This document shows positions 40,559 through 51,545 of a DNA stretch of 64,000 nucleotides, piece after piece (the first letter of the stretch is position 1; every line of letters starts with the position of its first letter). The notes below the pieces were generated by a model. It saw nothing but the letters and a program-made list of their open reading frames with translations, searched no databases and was not told where the DNA came from. The stretch comes from Cordylochernes scorpioides (taxonomy: Eukaryota > Arthropoda > Arachnida > Pseudoscorpiones > Chernetidae), in assembly GCA_030710605.1 (NCBI GenBank), contig CP092865.1:29358190-29422189 (forward strand), written 5' to 3'. A program made the position numbers and the translations under genes.

Positions 40559-41595
40559 TGTTAAGAACGGGGTAATTAAAAAAGCTCGTGGAGGAAAAGA
40601 AAAATTCTGAACGCTCCACAAACCCCCTTTTTAACAAAATAAAAACTTTAACCTAAAGTTTGATATTGTTTTGGGCTGCCTTGGGTGTTCAAGCAAGAAA
40701 AAAGGAAGACAACAAAAGGTTACACATATAAAGTTTTGTTTAATGTTAGATATAAAATGAAGGATAAAAAATATATGAAAAACTTATTATTTTTTGTGTA
40801 ATCCAAAATTTGCATGCAACTTAAATGTTTTTTAACAAAAGCAGATATATAAAAATGATGATATTGACGAAATAATAAAAAACTTAGTAAAGATAAGAAA
40901 AGAAAAATACAAAAAATATGCTAGATTAACATAAAAACATATATCAATTTTAGGAAATGAAAGCATGTGAGAGAGTGCTCACCAAAAACAGTTCCTCTCA
41001 GTTGTTAGGTCGGCTTGCCCCCCCTGCCTTGGAAGCACAATTCGTCGTCCTCGACGAACTTCCTGTTATCTTCAGATGAAGCACAATTCGTCTTCCTCGA
41101 CGAACTTCCTGTTATCTTCAGATGAAGCACAATTCGTCGTCCTCGACGTACTCCAACCACTATGCGAATCTCTCAAAAGATTTCGTCTCGGCTTCACCTT
41201 TTCTTTGAGATGTCAGCCACCCTGTCCCTTCTCAGACCGCTTATATGGTCGTTTTATGGAAGATGGACGAAGTTCCCGGAGCTCATCTAGGGCAAGCCGC
41301 CGCGAGGCTTTTTTTCTTGTCTACTCCGCACAGCTGTGACACCAACTCTGGCCCCCGCGCCCTGACCTTTTTGACCCCTCCGCCCCTCCAATTGGTCGGT
41401 GGGTACTTTGGACGGTCCATCCGGCGGACGGACGACTACATTCTATCGGCAGGGGGGGCCGGTGTGTGAAAAGAGGAGAAGAAACAGCAAAAAATAGATT
41501 TCCCTTCGCTGAGGGGTCACACACACAAAAACCAAAAATATGAAAATAGTTGTAATATTTACATATATACATACAAAATGCCATGAGTTCTAACA
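40559..41595 (-). repeat. BEL/Pao 5' LTR
   Basis: Equal in length and practically identical to 34100-35136. It would carry the promoter of the element on the minus strand. No unambiguous TATA box was picked out. Confidence 0.97.
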
Positions 41596-41600
41596 CCACC
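41596..41600. other. Target-site duplication, right copy (CCACC)
   Basis: Matches 34095-34099. Confidence 0.92.
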
Positions 41601-42988
41601 CATATATTTACGGCCTTCCTAAAATCCATTAGAAAAACACCCCCCTCAGACCAATAGTCGCCTATAACCAATCACCAGCATATTCTCTCTCCAAACATCT
41701 AGCCAATAGACTTTCTGAAATAACCAAAAATCTACCTCACATTGTTAAAAATCCTGAAGAAATTCTACAAAAAATGAAGAATTTCAAATTGAAAACCAAT
41801 CACCGAATCGTTTCATATGATGTCAAAGACCTATACACAAGCCTCCCCCACGACTTAATAATGGACTCCCTACAAACCATCCTAATCAAACATAAAGAAG
41901 CATACCCGGACCACCTTGCAATCCTGAAACTCACTGAAATCTGTTTAAAGAGCACAACAGTTAAATTTACAGAAGAATACTACAACCAAATAAAAGGCAC
42001 CCCGATGGGAAGCCCACTGTCTACAATTCTAGCCGAAATAGTTCTCTCCACCATTGACTCATGGATCACTGAAGTAAAACCCAACGAAATATTAATCTGG
42101 TCAAGATACGTCGATGATATTTTTTGCATAATCACAGAAAACAGTGAAAATCACTTCCTAGAAACCCTCAATAGTTTCAACTCATCTATTCAATTTACAA
42201 TAGAAAAAGAAAATAACGGAAGCCTGCCATTCCTTGACATTTTATTTACCAGAAATAGAACCGGTTTTAAAACAAAAGTTTATAGAAAACCTACCTCCCC
42301 AACGCAGTACCTACACTTTGCCTCCAATTCTCCCATCTCCCACAAAATAACAGTTGTACGTACCTTGACGAAAAGAGCTTTCACCCACTGTTCTTCAAAA
42401 ATAGAATACAATAAGGAACTTAAATCTATCGAAAATCAGCTTCTTAAATCTGGATACCCGCTTCCTTTCATTAAAAGAAATAGATATAAACCAGGGACTC
42501 CCAGAAATAACTCCAATCAGTACATCTCCACCTGTTACTTACCATATACAGAATCTACAATTACAATAGCCCGCAAACTCAAAGGTTTTGGCATAAAAAC
42601 CATCTTCAGAGGTTCACCTTCCATGGGCTCGATTCTAAGAAACCCAATCACCAAAAGCACCGAACAGAAACAGAAAAAAGATATAGTTTACCAAATTCCC
42701 TGCCTCAACTGCAATAGTGTCTACATCGGCGAGACATCAAGAGATCTTTCAATCAGAATCAAAGAACACCAAAGAAACATCTCTAAACTAAACCCAAACT
42801 CCTTAATTGTTGACCACGTCAGAGAAACCGGACACACTCCAGACTTCAATAATACCAGAATCCTCCATACAAATGCCAAAACTAAAACCCAAAGACTCAT
42901 TCTTGAAGCAATAGAAACCATGAAGCACCCTAAACCATTAAACAAAAGTATACAGTTGCCATCACAGTACGTTCCCCTTGTATCCTAA
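41596..42988 (+). pseudogene. PLE reverse transcriptase plus GIY-YIG endonuclease
   Basis: The frame resumes at PYIYGLPKIH and is interrupted by a TAG at 41630-41632, then is open to the stop at 42986. From the ATG at 41774 (404 residues): RT motif A VSYDVKDLYTSLP (D16), the GTPMGSPLS block (75-83), motif C YVDD (112-115), and the connector. The GIY-YIG domain follows, with C310/C313, Y317-I-G319, R328, zinc ligands H348 and H354, and catalytic E378. PLE proteins prime at cleaved DNA ends using this endonuclease. The single stop and the missing 5' end make this copy a pseudogene, though both catalytic cores look intact. Confidence 0.88.
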
Positions 42989-43208
42989 AAATCTCCACTA
43001 AATCCGTTGAACTGTTTATAGTCAATTACGTAACTTTCTTTTAAGATATTTTTGTACCATATTACATTTGAAGTTAGGATTAGACATGACGTGGCCACGC
43101 GTTGCTATTGAACGAGGGCGATAGGGGCGTGGTAAATTTCTTTTCGTTTATTTTGTTTTCATATTAAAAACGATATATAATCTCTCTTTGTTTGTACAAT
43201 ATAATAAG
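42989..43208 (+). other. PLE 3' untranslated region
   Basis: No frame. It contains a GC-richer patch (43090-43135) with GTGGCCACGCG and GGGCGATAGGGGCG, then AT-rich sequence leading to the terminal hairpin. Confidence 0.5.
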
Positions 43209-43232
43209 CTGAAGAAGGGCTTGCCCGAAAGC
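43209..43232 (+). ncRNA. PLE terminal hairpin, hammerhead-like
   Basis: CTGAAGAAGGGCTTGCCCG followed by AAAGC, about 60 bp before the element end. CUGAAGA fits the hammerhead CUGANGA consensus and GAAA follows the short stem. The extra A before the stem and the lack of an obvious cleavage-site triplet nearby leave activity uncertain. Confidence 0.5.
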
Positions 43233-43291
43233 TTCCTTAACCGCTATAATAATAAAAAGAGTTGCGGCGATATATGATTCCTTCTTTCTAA

Positions 43292-45945
43292 TTTGAATAA
43301 CCTGATTACAAGGTTAATATTTCACAGATAGTTTGTATAAGACTTTATATTTCTATTTACAACTTCTTACCATTCGCCAAGCTTTGAATAACTTGGTGAT
43401 TACAAGGTTAATATTTCACTGATAGTTTGTATAGGTCTTTATATTTATATTTACATACTGTTATTATTCTCCAAGCTTTGAAACACCTGATTACAAGGTT
43501 AATATTTCACAGATAGTTTGTATAGGTATTTATATTTCTATTTACAAACTGTTACCATTCCCCAAGCTTTGAACAACTTGGTGATTACAAGGTTAATATT
43601 TCACAGATAGTTTGTATAGGTCTTTATATTTCTATTTGAATGCTGTTACCATTCCCCAAGCTTTGAACAACTTGGTGATTACAAGGTTAATATTTCACAG
43701 ATAGTATGTATAGGTCTTTATATTTCTATTTAAATACTGTTACCATTCCCCAAGCTTTGAACAACTTGGTGATTACAAGGCTAATATTTCACTGATAGTT
43801 TGTATAGGTCTTTATATTTATATTTACATACTGTTACCATTTCCCAAGCTTTGAAAAACCTGATTACAAGGTTAATATTTCACAGATAGTTTGTATAGGT
43901 ATTTATATTTCTATTTACAAACTGTTACCATTCCTCAAGCTTTGAATAACTTGGTGATTACAAGGTTAATATTTCACAGATAGTTTGCATAGGTCTTTAT
44001 ATTTATATTTAAATACTGTTACCATTCCGCAAGCTTTGAATAACTTGTTGATTACAAGGTTAATATTTCACAGTTAGTTTGTATAGGTCTTTATATTTTT
44101 ATTTAAATACTGTTACCATTCGCTAAGCTTTGAATAACTTGGTGATTACAAGGTTAATATTTCACAGATAGTCTGTATAGGTCTTTATATTTCTATTTAC
44201 AAACTGTTACCATTCGCCAAGCTTTGAATAACTTGGTGATTACAAGGTTAATATTTCACAGATATTTTGTATAGGTCTTTATATTTCTATTTAAATACTG
44301 TTACCATTCCCCAAGCTTTGAATAACTTGGTGATTACAAGGTTAATATTTCACAGATATTTTGTATAGGTCTTTATATTTCTATTTAAATACTGTTACCA
44401 TTCGCTAAGCTTTGAATAACTTGGTGATTGCAAGGTTAATATTTCACAGATAGTTTGCATAGGTCTTTATATTTCTATTTAAATACTGTTACCATTCGCT
44501 AAGCTTTGAATAACTTGGTGATTACAAGGTTAATATTTCACAGTTAGTCTGTATAGGTCTTTATATTTCTATTTACATACTGTTACCATTCGCCAAGCTT
44601 TGAATAAAATGGTGATTACAAGGTTAATATTTCACAGATAGTTTGTATAGGTCTTTATATTTCTATTTAAATACTGTTACCATTCCCCAAGCTTTGAATA
44701 ACTTGGTGATTACAAGGTTAATATTTCACAGTTAGTTTGTATAGGTCTTTATATTTCTATTTAAATACTGTTACCATTCGCTAAGCTTTGAATAACTTGG
44801 TGATTACAAGGTTAATATTTCACAGATAGTCTGTATAGGTCTTTATATTTCTATTTACAAACTGTTACCATTCGCCAAGCTTTGAATAACTTGGTGATTA
44901 CAAGGTTAATATTTCACAGATATTTTGTATAGGTCTTTATATTTCTATTTAAATACTGTTACCATTCGCCAAGCTTTGAATAACTTGGTGATTACAAGGT
45001 TAATATTTCACAGTTAGTTTGTATAGGTCTTTATATTTCTATTTAAATACCGTTACCATTCCTCAAGCTTTGAACAACTTGGTGATTACAAGGTTAATAT
45101 TTCACAGTTAGTTTGTATAGGTCTTTATATTTCTATTTAAATACTGTTACCATTCGCTAAGCTTTGAATAACTTGGTGATTACAAGGTTAATATTTCACA
45201 GATAGTTTGCATAGGTCTTTATATTTCTATTTAAATACTGTTACCATTCGCTAAGCTTTGAATAACTTGGTGATTAAAAGGTTAATATTTCACAGATAGT
45301 TTGCATAGGTCTTTATATTTCTATTTAAATACTGTTACCATTCGCTAAGCTTTGAATAACTTGGTGATTACAAGGTTAATATTTCACAGTTAGTTTGTAT
45401 AGGTCTTTATATTTCTATTTAAATACCGTTACCATTCACCAAGCTTTGAATAACTTGGTGATTTCAAGGTTAATTTTTCACAGTTAGTTTGTATAAGTCT
45501 TTATATTTTTATTTACATACTGTTACCATTCCCCAAGCTTTGAATAACTTGGTGATTTCAAGGTTAATATTTCACAGATTGTTTGTATAGGTCTTTATAT
45601 TTCTATTTACAAACCGTTACCATTCCCCAAGCTTTGAATAACTTGGTGATTACAAAGTTAATATTTCACAGTTAGTTTGTATAGGTCTTTATATTTCTAT
45701 TTACAAACCGTTACCATTCCCCAAGCTTTGAATAACTTGGTGATTTCAAGGTTAATTTTTCACAGTTAGTTTGTATAGGTCTTTATATTTCTATTTAAAT
45801 ACTGTTACCATTCCACAAGCTTTGAATAACTTGGTGATTACTTTGGATATATTATTTGCAGATAGTTTGTATAGGTCTTTATATTTATATTTACAAGCTG
45901 TTAGCATTTGCCAATCTATGTATAAATTAAAATTTCCTAAGTTAA
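43292..45945. repeat. 94-bp satellite array, main block (about 28 units)
   Basis: Every unit has CTTGGTGATTACAAGGTTAA, TATTTCACAG, GTATAGGTCTTTATATTTCT and TACTGTTACCATTCGCTAAG with an AAGCTT (HindIII) site. A few units are 3 bp shorter (CCTGATTACAAGG). Variants at defined positions (CGCTAAG, CCCCAAG; ATAGTTTG, TTAGTTTG) alternate in blocks, suggesting higher-order amplification. The array continues from 33750-33998 across the nested insertions. Confidence 0.97.
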
Positions 45946-46410
45946 CTTTTAACGGAGAATTTTAATAAGCTTTTATTTATTTTTGGATATAAATATGAAA
46001 TCACTAAAACACTTCACATATAAGTATAACCTATTTGATCTTTATTTACTAACAAAACAATCCCGACATAGACACCAGTTAACAACTAAAATTTGACCAA
46101 ATTCATTTAAATAACCCCGTATTAATATTATGCTCTTTTTGTTGATTCAATTAAAATAAGAGAAGGCAGCATTAGATTATTAATAAATTAAGTATATGTT
46201 ATAAAATGCATGTATGCTAATAAAGAATCCACATACATAATACAGAATTAAACAAAGATTAGATAACAAACATTTTCATAGGTTAGAAATATAATAAAAG
46301 CATTTTAAAACGCTCGATTCTCGATGGAATAAGCTCAAGGGCTAAACAATTGATGTTATATGGAAAAACATTTGTAAATAATTGGAATAATAGGAGAGAT
46401 TTCTGCAAAT
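45946..46410. other. AT-rich stretch, nothing recognised
   Basis: No signal beyond AT richness. Confidence 0.5.
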
Positions 46411-46577
46411 GATTTTCTTTTAATATTTTCAAATGTAATCTCAAATTTTTTCGCGTATCTCTGCCCCTCTACAGGAGTATATAAACGGCGTTTATTATTC
46501 CCCCCTTATATACTCCTGAAGAAGGGTAGATATGCCCGAAATCTTGAGATTACATTAATAAAAATAAAAAGAAACTC
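46411..46577. repeat. Palindrome of PLE termini, copy P1
   Basis: Arms of about 70 bp (46411-46483 and 46504-46577) are inverted around a 20-bp centre. The right arm has CTGAAGAAGGG...CCCGAAATC (46516-46543), and the left arm its diverged mirror (CTGTAGAGGGGC). Outward the arms continue through GAGATTACATT and an A-rich tract. It looks like a minimal head-to-head PLE insertion. Confidence 0.65.
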
Positions 46578-47549
46578 ATCTTCAGAAACGTGTTGTATTA
46601 TTTCAAGTCATATCCAGAATATTTAAATTAGTAAACGTATATTGAGAATGTTATAAACATACAGATCTTACAAGGTATGCTTACCAAACATAATCTAAAT
46701 GTTAATCGATATACAAGGAAGTGTTCACTAATATTACAGTAATTACAAATTTACATAATGCTATCAAATTGGTCAATATGTAATAGTAGGAAGTGAATAG
46801 CTTATTCTTCCACAATAATCAAGTGATATATCATTTATACATAAAATACAAATTTAGCTTTTATGAATAATTTACTTTTCTATATCACAGAAACGTGTTC
46901 CTTTCTAAAACAGATTTATCTCAGATCTTGAGTGACCGCTGTAGACAGGTTATACTGTATATGGAACTTTTATAAAGCGTATATTCCTTTTATAAGAATG
47001 TTTTCTGTTGTTTAAAAACTTGTATTGGAACTACAGGTACTTGTATTTTGTCATATTTACATTTCCCTATAATACGCCTTTGTTTCCATGTCCATATGTT
47101 AGTTTTATACAACAACAAAATTTTTAGTAAGACATTTTGTCTTACATAGACTCATTCTAAAGTCCAAGAAAAAAGAAAGAGAAAATATATACAGTAATAA
47201 TAAAAATAAAAATGTCATGCTATATACACAGTGTTGATGGATAGGAATAACACTGCTTGTCTTTTAGTCATCTTCTGTTTGATTTTCTAATTATATTCTC
47301 AGCTTTTCTACCAAACTGTACAGCTAATTGTATAAGTCTACAAAGCTCTTATTGGTTAATGCATCAGAGAGAAACTTGTAGATTGACTTGATTCAGTGAT
47401 AGCAATGTAATGTGGTTGGGTATGTCTTTATCCTTGTTTAGAGATTTAAGTTTATATTTTTACATATTTTAGACAAAAAAAAGTTTCAAACGACTTTTCA
47501 AAGATTTTCTACTATTTTTCTACAGGTAAACTCCGTATAATTGGTATAA
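46578..47549. other. AT-rich stretch, nothing recognised
   Basis: No gene, RNA or element end recognised. Confidence 0.5.
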
Positions 47550-47707
47550 TTGTATCACGAATCAAAAGTTTTACGAAGGAGCATCTTTTATTATACTTGT
47601 GCTAGCTTTCGAACCTTTCGGTTCTTCAACAGGCGTGGCTAGTATGACTATAGTCATATAGTATAATAAAAGATGATCCTTCGTAAAACTTTTGATTCGT
47701 GATACAA
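47550..47707. repeat. Palindrome of PLE termini, copy P2
   Basis: 48-bp arms (47550-47597 and 47660-47707) pair almost perfectly (TTGTATCACGAATCAAAAGT and its mirror). Between them, on the minus strand, is CTGTTGAAGAACCGAAAGGT followed by TCGAAAGC, the PLE end motif with a GAACC/GGTTC stem. Only one motif copy is present, so the inverted arm stops just inside it. Confidence 0.7.
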
Positions 47708-48479
47708 TTTTCTACTATACGCAATAAAACTATGGTCTCGATCAAAATTCAGATTTTTCTGTAGGTATAGTGTTATCTCGAGAATGTTTCAGAATACAAT
47801 ATATATTTTTTAATAATTCATATATATTGAACAAATATTATAATATAATGCCATTGCCACATTGTCAAAAATAAATATTACACATTATATCGATAGTTGG
47901 CAATTGAATTTATAAATATTATAATAATTCTATATATAATATGTAAATGTAAAACAAAAACAATAGCTCATTCATATAATATATAAAGATTAAAGCATAA
48001 ACAAAACCATAAAGTTCTATATAATTCTATTAGCGTTGTGTTTACAACAGCCAACATAAACATCACCTAATAGTAAAGTTTTAATTCAAAAATTGTTTTA
48101 TATTATAAATATTTCGGAAAATATCTATTATCATTATTCTCTGACATGAGAAAGAACTTTAAATATTTCATCTTATGATATTTTTGAAGTGAGAAGCATT
48201 TTAGAAAACGTTTTACCAAGAACCAGCTGATAAAATAAAGGTTCTACCCAACATTCAGAAAGGTGAGACATCCAAAGACAACAAAGAGAAAGTATTTAAC
48301 AAAAGGACATTAAGATGTCAGACTGCTATCATTGTACAAACACTTCTTTATGTTCTATGTCATATAAACATATACTCATCCAACAGAATAGCCATATAAA
48401 TCCAATTAAAATGTTACACACTTGGAATTTTATAAATAAAAAAAGGGTCATTTATAAAAGGAGGAAATGTTGCCATGTT
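47708..48479. other. AT-rich stretch, nothing recognised
   Basis: No recognised content. Confidence 0.5.
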
Positions 48480-48680
48480 AATCTCGCGAGCAGCGAGTTT
48501 TGATTGGACGTAACTCTAACCCTTTCACCGCCAGCCAATCGTGTCTTGGCCACTGGTCACAAGGACAGGTAGGTTCGTCTGCTGTCATTTTGTCGCCATG
48601 TGTCGAGTCTTTCCCTATAGGAGGTTGGATCATTGTTTGGTGGGTTCTTCGCAGCTGTTCCCAGGTAAGATGTGATGCAC
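48480..48680 (+). promoter_or_regulatory. Possible promoter and first exon
   Basis: A local rise in GC contains TCTCGCGAGCAGCGAG (48481-48496), GATTGG and CCAAT boxes (about 48501 and 48535), and, about 130 bases later, TTCCCAGGTAAGATG, a near-consensus 5' splice site at about 48664. This layout fits a TATA-less promoter with a non-coding first exon on the plus strand. No coding exon is identified in this window. An LTR fragment is the alternative. Confidence 0.3.
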
Positions 48681-48689
48681 TCAGTTGAT

Positions 48690-49907
48690 CGGATCAATAG
48701 GCTTCTCTAATCCTTTAGACAGGTATTTAAAACAGCTAATTACTCGTCTGTGTGCCTAACGATTCAACAAGACGTTATTTTAAAATAAAAACATTAGGCC
48801 TCCGGGGAAAATATTCTTTTTTAAATCCTTTAAAATCTTTTAAAATTATTTTTCCGTTCATCATTACTCTTCATAATTCATCCTTTCATACCTCATCCAA
48901 AAAGGTTAGAAATAGTCAATATTTCACTTTGAAATAAAAATTTGATTTTTCGTCGAAAAGAAACTCATGCGGTGTAACTTCAAGTGTCGTTTTACAATCA
49001 CAGGCCGCAGTGTATTATAAAATATTTTTATTTACAAATATCTCAAGCTTTCAGGCAAGAAAGCCCTTCAACGGTAGAAAATGATTTTAATATTGATTAA
49101 AGGGATTATTTTTATCTCGGATTGAAAACGTTATTTATTAAACAACATCTCGATTTTATCGTTAATTGAAAATGAGCGCAATTAGTGGGAAAGCTTTCTT
49201 ATACTTGCCTAAATACCTAAATAGAAAACATACCATTAACCGACTGTGATCGAGTTTCTTTGAATATTTTATTTATTTAGCGTTTACTTAAATATGATAT
49301 GCCTTGATTTATGCATTTTCTCTTCGATTTTTATATCGTTGTCTTGAAATTTCTAAAGAACGTTGTGAAAAGAATGCAATTTGCTTATATTGTGCATTTT
49401 ATCGTGATATTATGGTGCGTTGTTGGATTCCTAAATATTTTGTAGAAAAAGGTCTTGTATAATATCTTGTACTTGTATACCTTTGGTTAGTTGCTGTGGT
49501 ATTTTCATAAATATAAAATCTAGCTATCATGAATTGAGTTAATTTACTCTTTGGTTGGGATTGTCCACACTTATTTTCTTCAAACATTTAGAGGTTGTTG
49601 TGTTGAATTTGTTTAGGAATTTGTAGAAAAAGTTAAGGCCTTTTTTCGTGTCTTTTTCTTGTCTCATTTTGGTTGGTTATTTCGAAATTTCTACAGATAT
49701 TTGTAAATAAAGACACAAAATTTGTTTAGACTATTTTTATTCAAATATTTTGATTCTTGTTTCGTAATTTAGATATATAGATCTTTGTTTGAAATAGAAA
49801 TACTTTTAAAAAATATATATTTCATTTAAATATATTGGACCGAGATTGTGTATTTGATGTTGAATTTCGTACATGTAAGGCCTATACGTTCTTATAAAAT
49901 CAATATA
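48690..49907. other. AT-rich stretch with an isolated PLE motif
   Basis: At 49047-49074, on the minus strand, GTTGAAGGGC...GCCTGAAAGC resembles the PLE terminal hairpin. The rest is AT-rich with no gene. Confidence 0.4.
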
Positions 49908-50130
49908 CAACTCATGGACAAAACTTAAGGAAGTGGGAAATCTTTATTTCGCCGGTCGTCTGTTTTTTTTTTTTTTTTTGAAGGACACAGAGGCAATTTT
50001 GTTCACACATGGTTATCTCGTGTGACTTCAATAAATATCACTGTGTATCAAATCTGTTCAGAGTTATTGTCTGAATCCCGGTATGCAGACTAAAAGGTAC
50101 AACTTCCTCAATTTTTTATCCATGAGTGTG
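49908..50130. mobile_element. Tc1/mariner-type MITE, 223 bp
   Basis: Imperfect terminal inverted repeats: CAACTCATGGACAAAACTTA at the left, and the complement of the right end reads CACACTCATGGATAAAAAAT. Both continue to AGGAAGT. TA flanks both sides (49906-49907 and 50131-50132). There is no transposase frame. It is a non-autonomous deletion derivative. Confidence 0.7.
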
Positions 50131-50391
50131 TATTCTTATGGTTTTGAATCATTGCTCCTTCTAGAATTTTGTAACATCGTTTATAAAGAAAGATTCTATT
50201 TGAGTTCTGAAACTGTAAAAATGTATTTCAATTTTCAACGGACAATTTGGACAATTTTCAGCCTCTTGATTAGTGTATTTTGTTTTAGCAAATAAAAAGA
50301 ATCAACATTTATATTATTCCTTAGCACTATATATGGCTAATACTATGTATTTATATTACAAGAGAAGGAATTCCCAGACATCATCTTGAAG

Positions 50392-50579
50392 AAAGAATCA
50401 AAGCTAACAAGAACGACTTTCTTTATTTGTGCGGTATAATCAGCAGGCTTTCGGACTGTGACATCCTCCAACAGGCTATTATACAAGAATACTATGCATA
50501 GTAGCCTGTTGAAGGACGTCACAGTCCGAAAGCTAGCCAATATTATACCGCACTCGTCACCGTTAGCTTTGATTCCTTC
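50392..50579. repeat. Palindrome of PLE termini, copy P3
   Basis: Long arms (about 50392-50486 and 50499-50579) are inverted around ATACTATGCAT. Each contains the end motif: CCTGTTGAAGGACGTCACAG with TCCGAAAGC (right), and its mirror in the left arm. The outer parts pair through TATTATACCGCAC and GTTAGCTTTGATTC. The overlapping frames on both strands follow from the palindrome. Confidence 0.75.
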
Positions 50580-50697
50580 TTCCAAATTATGCATTTTTTT
50601 ATCTACGAACCATTTTACACTGACTTCAAACGCACCTTTCGACGTGGAGTGTTGATTTAATACTCCAAAAAAGTCATACAGAAAAAGAAAGTTATTA

Positions 50698-50724
50698 CTA
50701 TATATATATATATATATATATATA
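50698..50724. repeat. TA microsatellite
   Basis: Alternating TA run of about 13 units. Confidence 0.85.
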
Positions 50725-50879
50725 GTTGTATGTCCATCCATATACAATAATGCGTATTGTATTTCCTTTAACGTGTTTTTTATTGGAGAAACTTATGCAA
50801 TAGTATGAAAGTTGGATAAGCTATTATTATTTATTTCATCATCAAAACGTTAAGTACCGCAAAGCCCACTTGCGCCAAG

Positions 50880-51205
50880 TAAAACATGAGTTACGGGGGT
50901 TAGTGGAAGGATAGTTTACACCGTTGGTTTTCGACCGCTACGACCCGGGTTCGATTCCCGTATTGGACACTTTTTTTTCTTAATAAAAAAAATGCTCCAA
51001 AGGCCCAGGATTCTTGCAAAAGTCTAATCCCACCATCGAGTGCAAGTAACTAAACGGGGCTCTGGCACAGTTGTAAGTGCAAAGTCGAACTGCTTTTCAC
51101 ATGTGTAGACATGTGATGCACTTATAGTAAAAGCAGTCGCTAACTACCCACCATGATTATCATGGCCTGTATCACGTATACTAGGGATGAGCAAGAAAAA
51201 AAAAA
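50880..51205 (+). mobile_element. tRNA-derived SINE, family S, long copy
   Basis: The head has GTTAGTGGAAGGATAG (A-box region) and CCCGGGTTCGATTCCCG (B box) about 45 bases apart. A T-run, then a body AATGCTCCAAAGGCCCAGGA...GAGTGCAAGTAACTAAAC follow. A tail region has GTAAAAGCAGTCGCTAACTA and ends in A-rich GAGCAAGAAAAAAAAAA. The body matches 51800-51905 and 54700-54785. The tail matches, inverted, 52290-52400. Confidence 0.7.
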
Positions 51206-51494
51206 CATGAGTTACATAGTCTTATATATATATATAGTATCTTCTTCATTATTTAATTTTGTCGAAGACAATATTTATATGGAAGTATTAAAATATTTAT
51301 AAGACATTAAATACAGTAGCTTTAGAAAAATGTTTATATATTTATCTATGGACGTTTGCCTTTTACCCCATGCTAATAATGTTGTTTATTAAATAATGCC
51401 TATTTGATATCTAAGGACCGTGCTTATGCAAAGATAAACTCTATTTCTTTTTTCTTTACTTATGTTTCGTGCACTGAATCTATATATATATATA

Positions 51495-51545
51495 CTAGCC
51501 GAGTGGCCCGGGCAACGCCCGGGTTTTACCCGACTGGACCCGGCT
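51495..51545 (-). mobile_element. Helitron 3' terminus
   Basis: Minus strand: CGGGTAAAACCCGGGCGTTG, CCCGGG, then CTAG at 51495. This is a canonical hairpin-plus-CTAG end, and it adjoins a TA microsatellite. It is the presumed 3' end for the Helitron fragments to its right on the same strand, including 53395-53625. Confidence 0.7.

Larger units (their letters stand above)
34100..41595 (-). mobile_element. BEL/Pao LTR retrotransposon, 7.5 kb, young
   Basis: Complete structure on the minus strand: 5' LTR 40559-41595, primer-binding-site candidate 40531-40548, polyprotein 40459-35513 with its C-terminal continuation to 35203, purine tract next to 35137, 3' LTR 34100-35136, and a 5-bp duplication CCACC on both sides. 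Both LTRs are 1037 bp, start TG and end CA. I saw a single difference between them (C at 34291 versus A at 40750), so the insertion is very recent. It lies inside a PLE reverse transcriptase gene. Confidence 0.97.
33999..43291 (+). mobile_element. Penelope-like element, 5'-truncated, split by a BEL/Pao insertion
   Basis: After removal of 34100-41595 and one CCACC copy, the element is about 1.8 kb (33999-34099 plus 41596-43291). It encodes RT motifs, a GIY-YIG domain and a 3' region with a terminal hairpin (43209-43232). The flanking satellite provides a ten-base direct repeat TTTGAATAAC at 33989-33998 and 43292-43301, which I read as the target-site duplication. It is the best preserved PLE in the window. 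Confidence 0.85.

Noticed and set aside
50343-50747. Open frames on both strands across 50.3-50.7 kb
   Set aside because: Mirror frames caused by palindrome P3; no protein family.
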